In this document: positions 56,116-64,000 of the stretch, piece after piece
How positions within the stretch are numbered: position 1 is the first letter of the stretch
Layout: each line of letters begins with the position of its first letter
Source: Petrimonas mucosa
GTDB taxonomy: Bacteria > Bacteroidota > Bacteroidia > Bacteroidales > Dysgonomonadaceae
DNA length: 64,000 bases
Direction of reading: 5' to 3'
Assembly: GCF_900095795.1 (NCBI RefSeq)
Contig: NZ_LT608328.1
Coordinates: 2,225,001-2,289,000 of the forward strand
The notes under the pieces: model-generated
Told to the model about the DNA's origin: nothing
Seen by the model: only the letters and a program-made list of their open reading frames with translations
The model's database searches: none
Position numbers and translations under genes: made by a program

Positions 56116-59100
56116 TTACTCGATACCTTCAAACAAGTTTCCTTGTATTGGTTTATACTCCTCGTGGCAATGTTGACGGAGGTCATCGGCATTCTGAAGG
56201 ATGCCAACGATTTGCTTCTGGTCATCATTAGCAGGAAGAAGCTCTTTTAATGTGGCAAGTAATCGCCATAGGGGAGAGGATGAGTCTGGACAGATGTCGC
56301 GGACAAATCGGAGAATTTTTCCACGGTCGCCCTCTCTATACAAAAGGATGAAACGATGTGCTTGCTTAATTGGTGAATCCTCAGGGCGCGTTCCTTCGAC
56401 AGACGATCCACCAATATGCTCTTTTGCCATAGCAATGTGCATTTTCTTTCCTTCTAATATTAGTAATCGTTCCTGCTGGATGTCCTTAATGTTGACATTT
56501 ACACCAACACGAGTGAACTTAGTGGCATCGTCAAAGTCTGTATCACTAGTGCCATTCAACTGAAGCCATCCAATATAGAACTTTGTGTAATCATCACCTT
56601 GCACACCCTTCAATAAAGAATCGAAAGCTGCATTGCGAGCCATTTCAAGAAGTTCGGCTACAGAGACTTCACTACCATCAGATTTCTCCACTGATTTATA
56701 TTTGCCAAATTCACTAACAGCCTGTCCAAAACATGCAGTCAATAAGTCTGCACCACGGAAACCAAGTTCGTAGAGGGATTCAACTTCTTCTGCCACTTTT
56801 TGTTCTATATCCTTTTTGACACTCTTAAAATCGCCATAGCCTTTACGCTCCGATGGTCTACATGCAACGGTAACAGATGATTCTAAAGTTGCCATGTCTG
56901 CCTTTAAGGCAATGCTAACTTCAGTGTCCATTGGCCAAGAACCTGTAATGTTCATTCTCGCATCAAGAATTGAATTGCAAAGAGTTGTCCATGCCTCTGT
57001 ACTTTGATGTGCGAACATTATACTAACTACATCCGTAGTTTGCGTTTCTATTGCATCAAAAATTGATGTGAGTTTCTTCTCAAAATGGTGTTTCGCTTCT
57101 TCGTCACTATTGCCATGATGATGTTTAAGTGCAGTACATTCTTCTTGTTTTGGCGTTTTGGGCGTAGCAAATACCAGCTCAAATTCATTCAAAAGAATTG
57201 ATTTGAGCCATACATAAAAGAAATCAGATAAATCTGCGTATGCGATAGCATCGTAATATGGTGGATCAGTTATGACAGCAGTAAGAGATTTGGGGTCAAA
57301 TTGAGATTTGTCTCCACTTATTACATTATTAAACACCGCAGGGAAAGAATTTTCAGACTCCAAATATGAAATTATGGCATCTAACTGTCCTTTACAAGCG
57401 CCAGACAATGAAGAAAACGGATTCATTTCTGGATAATCAAATACCATCGGTATTGCTTGCCGTCCAAAAGGATGTTCAACTGTTTCTTGAAGCTTATGCC
57501 ATACACCGAAAGAAGTGTTTCTACACAAAACTTTATCAAACAAAATGGCAAGATAGGTTTTGATAGCTCTAACGTAATGTTTATCATCGCTAATTGACGA
57601 ACAAACATTATCTATCTCGTTCTTAAAGTTAGTTAGAAATACACTTTGTCTGTTGGAGAATAAGCCATCGAAAGAGTCTATACCCCAACCAGGAGTATTA
57701 AAATTCCTTACATTTCCGACCTCTAATTGTTCTTTTGGTATAGCCTTACTTTTTTTTATGTTGGATATTTGCTGAATATCTTCAGCAGACGGTACTCGAT
57801 ACGTTCTCTTTGAACCATCCTCAATTATGGCCAATAAACGCTCTTTGATAGGGGAAGTGTTGAACTGTCTCTTTATTTCTGAAATATTTGTCAAACTGCC
57901 ACAACATGGACAAGTGATATTTCCGTGTCTATTCCAACCTTCTTCTTCAAAACTGCCATTTTTAATTTCAAAATCGATATGATTACCAGAAATGATAGGA
58001 TTAAGATACACCCAATCTTTTGCTTTTGCTGTTCTTCTCTTTGATATGTAGAATTGTTTAAGCATAGGTATTTCTGCTTTGCAAGTAGGATTACTACAAG
58101 TTGCAGTTCGTGCCCAATAATAAACTAAAGGAGTTTTACCAGTTGTTGACTCGTATAAGTCAGAACATTTACTCTTCGTGTTGTTGATTACTTTCAAAGC
58201 ATAATACTCAACATCAAAAGACAATCTATTAGGAATCAAGTAGAAACCTCTTGCATCTTTTGAAATTCCTTTTTCGGTAATCAGGTTTAATCCTTCTTCT
58301 CCATAAATACGATTGAACTCTTCTTCACTAAAACATATAGGTTTGCCGAATTTCTGAGGAAACTCTGCACTGCCTTTTTCGATAATATGAGCAACTGGAT
58401 TAATGTCATTACCATAGCTGCGGCATCCAAGACGTGCAGCTTCTAAAGGAATTGCGCCACCGCCTGCAAATGGGTCAAAAACAGAGGGCATCTGATTTTG
58501 AAAATTCTCAATGGCAGATTGTAAGTTGCCTTCTAAATCATCTGTTTCTGCTGATGGAAGGTGTCTATCAATTACTTCATAGAGAGCATCTTCAGCTGCT
58601 TTAATAGCATCAAATGCCTCAGAAAAGTTTTTGTGGTGAGTCTCATAACCAAGATCTGGATACTTTTCTGCATTATAAGCTACCCATATCAGCTCTCTGG
58701 CCATGCGAAGTATGCGAGGATTGTTTTTGTTTTCCCATTTGATGAGTGAACCCTCGTCTAATTGTTCCTTTGGAGTGGTAGATTTTCCTGCCAACATTTC
58801 CTTTTGACATTTTTCAGAAAACTTACCTATGAACATCAGTAACCTATTGCGTAAATTATCCTCCATTGGATCGACAATGGCGGTATAAGGAATATCATTG
58901 TATGGCTTATATTGATATTGAGTCAATACATCATCAGCCGGATTTAAAATATTCTGAACGGCATCTTTGAAAGCTTGCGTACAGTTCTTGTCTAGTGGAT
59001 CAGGCACAAGACTAGCAAACACGACTGCTCGGCATACTGGCAAAGGACGGCGTGCCCACCAAAGATGAAGTGTAGATATATGACCGTTTCGTATACTCTT

Positions 59101-59169
59101 GTCACGTACACTTTCCGCTGAAATCTCCTTAATCGGGAGTGCTACTTCAATTAGCTTCTTTGCTTTCAT
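56116..59169 (-). CDS. DUF1156 DNA methyltransferase (PglXI/COG1743-like)
   Basis: A 1017-residue SAM-dependent DNA methyltransferase. The N-terminus has the DUF1156 signature SIRNGHISTLHLWWARRPLP. Motif I is DPFAGGGAIPLEA near 230-242, and the catalytic motif IV is DPPYYD near 634-639, the form used on exocyclic amino groups (N6-adenine or N4-cytosine). Cys clusters ATCSNPTCKAEI and ITCPCCGSL may bind zinc. The family contains the type 3 BREX methylase. It lies 17 bp after the SNF2 helicase and 21 bp before the ATPase. It probably marks host DNA as self; the target site is unknown. Confidence 0.92.
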   Translation of the reverse strand: MKAKKLIEVALPIKEISAESVRDKSIRNGHISTLHLWWARRPLPVCRAVVFASLVPDPLDKNCTQAFKDAVQNILNPADDVLTQYQYKPYNDIPYTAIVDPMEDNLRNRLLMFIGKFSEKCQKEMLAGKSTTPKEQLDEGSLIKWENKNNPRILRMARELIWVAYNAEKYPDLGYETHHKNFSEAFDAIKAAEDALYEVIDRHLPSAETDDLEGNLQSAIENFQNQMPSVFDPFAGGGAIPLEAARLGCRSYGNDINPVAHIIEKGSAEFPQKFGKPICFSEEEFNRIYGEEGLNLITEKGISKDARGFYLIPNRLSFDVEYYALKVINNTKSKCSDLYESTTGKTPLVYYWARTATCSNPTCKAEIPMLKQFYISKRRTAKAKDWVYLNPIISGNHIDFEIKNGSFEEEGWNRHGNITCPCCGSLTNISEIKRQFNTSPIKERLLAIIEDGSKRTYRVPSAEDIQQISNIKKSKAIPKEQLEVGNVRNFNTPGWGIDSFDGLFSNRQSVFLTNFKNEIDNVCSSISDDKHYVRAIKTYLAILFDKVLCRNTSFGVWHKLQETVEHPFGRQAIPMVFDYPEMNPFSSLSGACKGQLDAIISYLESENSFPAVFNNVISGDKSQFDPKSLTAVITDPPYYDAIAYADLSDFFYVWLKSILLNEFELVFATPKTPKQEECTALKHHHGNSDEEAKHHFEKKLTSIFDAIETQTTDVVSIMFAHQSTEAWTTLCNSILDARMNITGSWPMDTEVSIALKADMATLESSVTVACRPSERKGYGDFKSVKKDIEQKVAEEVESLYELGFRGADLLTACFGQAVSEFGKYKSVEKSDGSEVSVAELLEMARNAAFDSLLKGVQGDDYTKFYIGWLQLNGTSDTDFDDATKFTRVGVNVNIKDIQQERLLILEGKKMHIAMAKEHIGGSSVEGTRPEDSPIKQAHRFILLYREGDRGKILRFVRDICPDSSSPLWRLLATLKELLPANDDQKQIVGILQNADDLRQHCHEEYKPIQGNLFEGIE

Positions 59170-59186
59170 ATATATTGTTCTTTTGT

Positions 59187-62100
59187 TTATTCTTTTTTAG
59201 ATTGCCATTCACTTAGAGGCAGGTAGAACTGCACTCCCTTGGTCTTTTGCTCAAAAACAAGCTTTCTGGCAGGATCGTTTACAATGTTGAGAATGGGCGA
59301 CTCACTACGGCATTCTGTTACGATATAGAGCCAGGCTTTTGTGCCTAACTGAGCAAGACGGTTCATTTCATTCTCACTAAGCATAACACCATCGGTACCA
59401 GCACGACCTTTTACTTCGATATAGCGTTTGTTGCCTTGGACATCGATACTTTTTACATCGTAGCCAACATTATCTTTCGACACATCAGAAGTTTTGCGGC
59501 CATGTTCGGTTTCATAGTCCATAGCCACCTTCATAGCAATGGCTTCTACTTCATCGTCTCGGCTCATACCAAAGGTGTTTCGATATTCTACTTGATTCAG
59601 TGGCAGAACATAAGCACAGCCAAGAACCTCTGGTTCGACAGGGAATAGTTCTATCATATTGTCCAACTGAGCCAGTCGCTCTTTCTTGCGCACTTTCAAA
59701 GCGTTATAGCGAGCCTCTTTCATCATCAGCTTCTGCTGAACTTTTTCATCGTCACTGAAGAGTATCTTGTTTTGGAGTTCGTTAATCTCACCTTGAATGT
59801 CGAGAATGATTTGCTGAAATGCCGTCTGCAAGTATTCCCTACGGCTTTCTGTATCTTCTTTAACCATTTTCTCTGTGGCCTCTAACAAAGGTTCCGTTTG
59901 GTGGGAGTATGCCCATTCCACAACTTCGTTTTCGTTGGCAGGTTCTGGAGGAACAATCTCCTTCGCAAATTCCACAGGAGGACAGAGGTCGAGCAGCTTT
60001 GCAGGTGATGTTTGTTGGAATACACCATCTTCATTCTGACAGATGAGAGTAAGCAGCTCATTAGAAATGTTGGGCTCGCCACTTTGTGTTGGGCGATTGT
60101 CCTGTATCTGATTCTTGACAAAGAAAGCAAAATAAGGATGCTTGTCTTCTGGAGATACAAGGACAGTACCTTTCAACATTTCGTCTCTGAAAGAATCGCG
60201 GACAGTATCAATCAGGCAATCGAAGAGAGCGTTTCCTGGGTTGATATAATGCGCTTTACCATATTGAGCCGTACTATTCTGATATTCTAAGAACTTAGCC
60301 TTATCAAAGAAAAAATAGAGTGATGTCAAATTCTCAGCATAAATCCTATATTGCTCTTTCAAGCGTGATACGATTATGTCGGGAATGTAGGTGATTTGGA
60401 AGATGCCATCAGCTATTTCGTCATACTTGCCGCCCAAATACTTGAATGCTCTTTCAAAGAATAGACGGATGTAGATTGGCTGCAAACGCTTTTCGTCACT
60501 GTCTTCTTTAAGCCTGCGAGCATCTTTATAATCAACAGACGAGTGGGCAATGGATTTGTCTTGATTCCTAATAGACTGAGAAAACAAGTCCCCAAGATCT
60601 TTTGCGTCTTTGTCAATGAACAGGTCAAGGTCACTTTCCTGTCCATTAAGTACGGAAGATATAATACTGTCCAAAGATACACCTTTCAGTACATCTTGAA
60701 TTACATCATATACACGATCATCACCCAATTGCTCTCTGATGATATCTAGTTTGGTCAGAAGTTTCTTTAGGACTTGACCTTCACGAGTATTACTTGCAAC
60801 CATGTTGAATACCAGTACATCAGACTTCTGACCATATCGGTGTATTCGTCCCATGCGCTGTTCCAGACGGTTCGGATTCCAAGGAATATCCCAATTGATT
60901 AGCAGACGGCAGAACTGAAGGTTGATACCTTCGCCAGCGGCATCAGTACAGATTAGAATCTGAACTTCTTTGCTCATGAAACGACATTGGGACATACGAC
61001 GTTCATCAACAGACATGCCACCGTGGATGGTCGCTACATGATAACCATTGTTGGTAAGACGTTCCTGAAGATACAAGAGCGTGTCTTTATGCTCGGTGAA
61101 GATAACAAGTTTCTCTCCATCAATGACCCCTTCTGATGTCAGAAGTTTCTTCAGCTCTTTATATTTCTGTTCTTCCTGTTGCTGATTATAGAGGGTATTG
61201 GCCATTTCGTAAAGTGATTTCACTTCACCGGCTTCAACCTTAATTTCCGAAAGACTCTTGGCAGTGGTAAATAGCTTCAACTTCTTTGGATCAGCCATAA
61301 TATTATCAAGAGCATCCCTTTCTTCATCATCAAGTTCGTCGAGGTCGTCAATGTTAGCTACTTCTAATTCCTCAAACTTGATACGCTGCTTCCATAAAGA
61401 AGGATTCTTGTCGAGTTCGTCAGCAAGACCTTGGAGGGCAAGCCAACGTTTTTGAAGTGTATTACGTATTGCATAGATGGAACTAACCAACCTTCGTTGC
61501 ATCACCTGCAAAGCCAAAGAGACATGGATGTTCTTAGTTTCGTTAGCCTCTTTCTTGCGCTTGGTAAGATATGTAGTTACTGCATCATATAGACGCTTTT
61601 CGTCCGAGGTTAGATTGTAGCTGGTAGTCTTGGTGTGACGATTCTTGTATAACGCATTGCCATCCCAATCCTTCATATCTTCCTTCAAACGGCGGATAAA
61701 GAACTTGTTAGCGCCATTCATGCTAAGTTCGCGGACTCGCTCTGTAGCCAAGTCTGCTGTTGCAAAAATATCGTCATCAAGTAATTGAAGAAGTCGCTTG
61801 AACGTGTCCTTGCGTCCACGGTGGGGTGTAGCAGTCAGCAGAAGAAGATGCTCACATTGTTGTGCAAGAATGTGGGCAGCTTCGTATCGTTTAGATTTAT
61901 AAATCTTTTCGCCGTACTCGTAAGCAGACAGTTTATGAGCTTCGTCAAATATAACCAAATCCCATGTACTTTTGGCAACGACTTGCATAATATCCTCACG
62001 ACATATAAAGTCAATAGATGCTACAAGTCGATCGTTAGTCTGGAACACCGTTGGTTCAGAAGAGAAGACATCTCTATTAACGAGCTTAAAGGGTATATTG

Positions 62101-62612
62101 AACTTGATGCCCATTTCATCCTCCTGCCATTGCTTCGTCAAGCCACCAGGTGTAACAATTAGAACACGCTCCACGATTTTACGCATAAGCAGCTCTTTAA
62201 GCAGAAGTCCTGTCATGATTGTTTTACCAGCACCTGTGTCATCCGCGAGAAGAAAGCGAATTTTGGGCTGTGGTAGAAGATATTTATAAACAGCTTCCAC
62301 CTGGTGAGGTAGAGGATCGACAACACTACAGTTGATTGCAAACAATGGGTCAAACTGGTACGCAGAGTTGATTCGCTCTGCTTCAGCGAATAAAACAAAT
62401 TTCTCAGGGTCACCTTTGAAATTGAATTCTCCATCGGAAGTGAGAACTTCCAATGTTGACATTTGCTGCTCATCAAGAATCTTTGAACCTCGTTTGTTAG
62501 TATTCACGCCCGTATAGCTCAAAGAGTATTTTGAGCCAAGCTTGCGGATCTTGTCAATTACTACAGCCTCTGTTGGGCTGAGATTCTTGATAATGTTACC
62601 AGTTTCTATCAT
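59187..62612 (-). CDS. SNF2/RapA-type helicase with DUF3883-like C-terminus (DrmD/BrxHII-like)
   Basis: A 1141-residue protein. DDTGAGKT (Walker A, 124-131), FDEAH (222-226), LTATPHRG, DAAGEGINLQ and RLEQRMGRIHRYGQ (motif VI) place it in the SNF2 superfamily-2 group. A long helical region with coiled-coil character (about 930-1010) precedes a C-terminal domain with DNVGYDVKS and RYIEVKGRAG near 1048-1068, the pattern of DUF3883, a PD-(D/E)xK-like fold. SNF2 helicases of this type occur in DISARM class 1 (DrmD) and type 3 BREX (BrxHII). It is the first complete gene of the operon and lies just downstream of the IS982-type insertion. Confidence 0.9.
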   Translation of the reverse strand: MIETGNIIKNLSPTEAVVIDKIRKLGSKYSLSYTGVNTNKRGSKILDEQQMSTLEVLTSDGEFNFKGDPEKFVLFAEAERINSAYQFDPLFAINCSVVDPLPHQVEAVYKYLLPQPKIRFLLADDTGAGKTIMTGLLLKELLMRKIVERVLIVTPGGLTKQWQEDEMGIKFNIPFKLVNRDVFSSEPTVFQTNDRLVASIDFICREDIMQVVAKSTWDLVIFDEAHKLSAYEYGEKIYKSKRYEAAHILAQQCEHLLLLTATPHRGRKDTFKRLLQLLDDDIFATADLATERVRELSMNGANKFFIRRLKEDMKDWDGNALYKNRHTKTTSYNLTSDEKRLYDAVTTYLTKRKKEANETKNIHVSLALQVMQRRLVSSIYAIRNTLQKRWLALQGLADELDKNPSLWKQRIKFEELEVANIDDLDELDDEERDALDNIMADPKKLKLFTTAKSLSEIKVEAGEVKSLYEMANTLYNQQQEEQKYKELKKLLTSEGVIDGEKLVIFTEHKDTLLYLQERLTNNGYHVATIHGGMSVDERRMSQCRFMSKEVQILICTDAAGEGINLQFCRLLINWDIPWNPNRLEQRMGRIHRYGQKSDVLVFNMVASNTREGQVLKKLLTKLDIIREQLGDDRVYDVIQDVLKGVSLDSIISSVLNGQESDLDLFIDKDAKDLGDLFSQSIRNQDKSIAHSSVDYKDARRLKEDSDEKRLQPIYIRLFFERAFKYLGGKYDEIADGIFQITYIPDIIVSRLKEQYRIYAENLTSLYFFFDKAKFLEYQNSTAQYGKAHYINPGNALFDCLIDTVRDSFRDEMLKGTVLVSPEDKHPYFAFFVKNQIQDNRPTQSGEPNISNELLTLICQNEDGVFQQTSPAKLLDLCPPVEFAKEIVPPEPANENEVVEWAYSHQTEPLLEATEKMVKEDTESRREYLQTAFQQIILDIQGEINELQNKILFSDDEKVQQKLMMKEARYNALKVRKKERLAQLDNMIELFPVEPEVLGCAYVLPLNQVEYRNTFGMSRDDEVEAIAMKVAMDYETEHGRKTSDVSKDNVGYDVKSIDVQGNKRYIEVKGRAGTDGVMLSENEMNRLAQLGTKAWLYIVTECRSESPILNIVNDPARKLVFEQKTKGVQFYLPLSEWQSKKE

Positions 62613-62620
62613 ATTTTACC

Positions 62621-63664
62621 TAATAACGTGAGTTCGGGATAACATATTATCCCCAAATGGTTAATTGACTTGACTTTTCCACTTCAAATTTGATTGAAGG
62701 CTTTTTGGGAAAGAAACAATATGCCACCAATGCAGCAATTATGTTCATGATGAAATTATGTGTGGAACGATGCCTTGAATGTTCTATCTGGCAGATATTC
62801 TTCAGTTCATCATTGATGGACTCAATTACAGATCTTTTGCGTAAGAGAATCTTGTCGCGGAATGACATCAGGGAATTTTTCATATTTGAGCGTATACCGG
62901 TCACTAAATGAACTCCCTGGTCAAACAGCATCTCGAAGAGCTTTGTGCTGATGTAACCCTTGTCTGCATATAGTTTACCGAAAAGATCTTTGGTAAGAAC
63001 ATTGATTACGTCAGGGTTTCTATCGTCGACATTGCCTTTTGTGAGAGAGAAATTCAGCAATTCACCCTTTTCATTACAGACCAGATGAAGCTTGAATCCA
63101 AAAAACCAGCCCATCGTACTTTTCCCTCTTTGTGCCAGATCCCTGAATACTTTATTCGAGTGGATACGCTTGTTATGACATACTTTGATTGGAGTGCTAT
63201 CCACATATGTAATGCCTGTGCATTCACCAAATCCAAAGAGTTTGAGCAACAGCATGAAAGGTACAATCACCCTGGGTTGCAACTCGACAAAACGGTTGTA
63301 GGAAACGGCATTTGGAAAATAGCTCTTCATGTGCTTGCAAATATAAAACAGGTAATAATTCTTGAAATTATGAAAGGTTCCACAGTGGAAGCAGACCATC
63401 ACGGCAATAATCTCGCTCTGGGACATTTGCGTTTTCCTGTTTCTCCTTTTCGTTATGTCACCTGCTTGAAGTTGGTGATTCCGGATTTCATTCTCATATT
63501 CTGCACAAAAATCGTCGGCAATACAAAATATTTCAATAACTTTGTCTGTTGTGATCATAGGGTTGATGTTTGTTATTTGTTTGATTATCAGCTATAAATA
63601 TACAAATAATCTCCCCATATCACAACTTTTTTTATGATTTTCTTATCCCGAACTCACGTTAATA
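62621..63664. mobile_element. IS982-type insertion sequence with 5-bp target duplication
   Basis: Element at 62626-63659 (1034 bp) with perfect 17-bp inverted ends ACGTGAGTTCGGGATAA at both termini. The target duplication TAATA flanks it (62621-62625 and 63660-63664). Without it, the WYL gene stop and the SNF2 helicase start would be about 33 bp apart. Perfect ends and duplication point to a recent insertion. Confidence 0.93.
62647..63558 (-). CDS. IS982-family transposase
   Basis: A 303-residue DDE transposase, intact. Catalytic markers are GITYVDSTPIKV (first Asp), LYADKGYIS (second Asp) and SVIESINDELKNICQIEHSR (Glu). Same orientation as the operon it interrupts. Confidence 0.93.
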   Translation of the reverse strand: MITTDKVIEIFCIADDFCAEYENEIRNHQLQAGDITKRRNRKTQMSQSEIIAVMVCFHCGTFHNFKNYYLFYICKHMKSYFPNAVSYNRFVELQPRVIVPFMLLLKLFGFGECTGITYVDSTPIKVCHNKRIHSNKVFRDLAQRGKSTMGWFFGFKLHLVCNEKGELLNFSLTKGNVDDRNPDVINVLTKDLFGKLYADKGYISTKLFEMLFDQGVHLVTGIRSNMKNSLMSFRDKILLRKRSVIESINDELKNICQIEHSRHRSTHNFIMNIIAALVAYCFFPKKPSIKFEVEKSSQLTIWG

Positions 63665-63716
63665 TTGCAGTTTTTGCTGCAAATTTATAATGTATCTGTG
63701 CAGTCATTCTGCACAG
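63665..63716. repeat. Two small inverted repeats at the WYL gene end
   Basis: TTGCAG/CTGCAA (63665-63682, 6-bp arms) lies between the stop codon and the IS target site. CTGTGCAG/CTGCACAG (63696-63716, perfect 8-bp arms, 5-base loop) lies in the last codons of the WYL gene. They could be a weak attenuator or an operator for a downstream promoter; nothing beyond the symmetry supports either. Confidence 0.4.
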
Positions 63717-64000
63717 TCGAGTATTTTTTCAAATTATTCGCTATTTTTTCTTTGAATTCCTCCCTTAATGATGCCGGAGCAAGAACTTCCACATGAGGGA
63801 AGTATGAGAATATAACAGATTCAAGTTCTTTATTCGGACGAACTTCTATTTGAAGAATGCAGTCCTTCTCACTGAGAATTTTCTGACTATGGTGTATAGG
63901 CTTTGATACAGCATAAGGGAATCGTTCTGGATCAAATTTGAGCACCACAGTTTCCATTCCAACGCAATCTTCTGGGATGCTTACGCCAACGACATCATCG
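63685..64000 (-). CDS. WYL-domain regulator, C-terminal part (runs off the window end)
   Basis: The frame is open from base 64000 to a TAA at 63685, giving at least 104 residues. It holds the C-terminal WYL signature: VVLKFDPERFPYAVSKPIHHSQK, then the ELESVIFSYFPHVEVLAPASLREEF tail. WYL proteins with winged-helix N-termini are common regulators of phage-defence operons, where they bind DNA and sense a ligand. The DNA-binding part lies beyond the window. It is the gene immediately upstream of the IS982-split operon. (Quoted in pieces: KPIHHSQK and VEVLAPASLREEF.). Confidence 0.85.
   Translation of the reverse strand, partial: DDVVGVSIPEDCVGMETVVLKFDPERFPYAVSKPIHHSQKILSEKDCILQIEVRPNKELESVIFSYFPHVEVLAPASLREEFKEKIANNLKKYSTVQNDCTDTL

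Noticed and set aside
1-64000. CRISPR array
   Set aside because: No regularly spaced direct repeats with unique spacers were seen anywhere in the window.
1-64000. Integrase, plasmid replication or conjugation genes in the accessory part
   Set aside because: None recognised; apart from IS transposases no mobility gene is present, so the boundary of an island cannot be defined here.
43202-64000. Complete classical BREX or DISARM system
   Set aside because: No PglZ alkaline-phosphatase-type gene, no BrxA/BrxB-type small genes and no separate PLD protein are seen, and the DUF1998 protein is a single giant chain, so neither name fits as it stands.

Overview
The window reads as the chromosome of a Bacteroidota species, most likely a Dysgonomonas/Proteiniphilum/Petrimonas-type member of Bacteroidales. 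This genus-level guess rests on protein style and gene neighbourhoods, not on a search. Support includes the FtsX–DUF3098–UppP–TruB–QueA order, a Bacteroidetes-type promoter box (TAnnTTTG) upstream of many genes with no strong Shine-Dalgarno sites, a cobalamin riboswitch in front of a BtuB/BtuG-like pair, and IS families common in this phylum.

Positions 1-28160 are ordinary core genome. On the minus strand lie a metallophosphoesterase (cut by the window edge), prs, a GH13 amylase, a patatin, folK, queA, truB, uppP, a DUF3098 protein, ftsX, a TerC protein, a tandem SGNH esterase and a CCA-adding-type nucleotidyltransferase. A lipoprotein gene follows on the plus strand. A minus-strand operon (13550-18325) then combines an HPr-kinase-like protein, an S24/S26 peptidase, a DUF6146 lipoprotein, a PqqD-like protein, a nucleotidyltransferase and an ABC exporter; it resembles a peptide-tailoring cassette with no visible precursor. 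A cobalamin riboswitch controls a TonB receptor and a beta-propeller lipoprotein on the plus strand, followed by lepA, asnS, an rRNA pseudouridine synthase, purB and tRNA-Val(TAC).

Positions 28160-35400, right after the tRNA, are AT-richer accessory DNA. They hold a shattered methyltransferase pseudogene and two other gene remnants, then DUF4180, YdeI-like, nitroreductase and outer-membrane genes, and a LytS/LytR-type sensor–regulator pair with a membrane protein. Positions 35419-43255 are an insertion-sequence graveyard: an IS1380-type element with TATA target duplication, a frameshifted IS4-type element, an oxidoreductase, a McrC fragment, an IS5/IS1182-type element with ATAC duplication, a membrane-protein fragment and an internally deleted IS30-type element.

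Positions 43202-64000 hold the most interesting locus, a minus-strand operon of giant proteins that looks like an anti-phage system. In transcription order it encodes a WYL-domain regulator (5' end outside the window), an IS982-type insertion, a SNF2/RapA-type helicase with a DUF3883-like tail, a DUF1156 DNA methyltransferase with a DPPY motif, a DUF499 ATPase carrying an N-terminal HEPN (Swt1-like) domain, a roughly 1066-residue protein of unknown function, and a 2041-residue DEAH helicase with DUF1998 and a possible PLD-like tail. A last gene is truncated after about 33 codons by the IS30-type element. The parts overlap with type 3 BREX (DUF499, DUF1156, SNF2 helicase) and with DISARM (DUF1998 helicase, SNF2 helicase, methylase), but no PglZ is visible. 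The nearest named category I recall is the helicase–methylase–ATPase (Hma) group. The locus is flanked on both sides by IS insertions, so whether it still works is uncertain.
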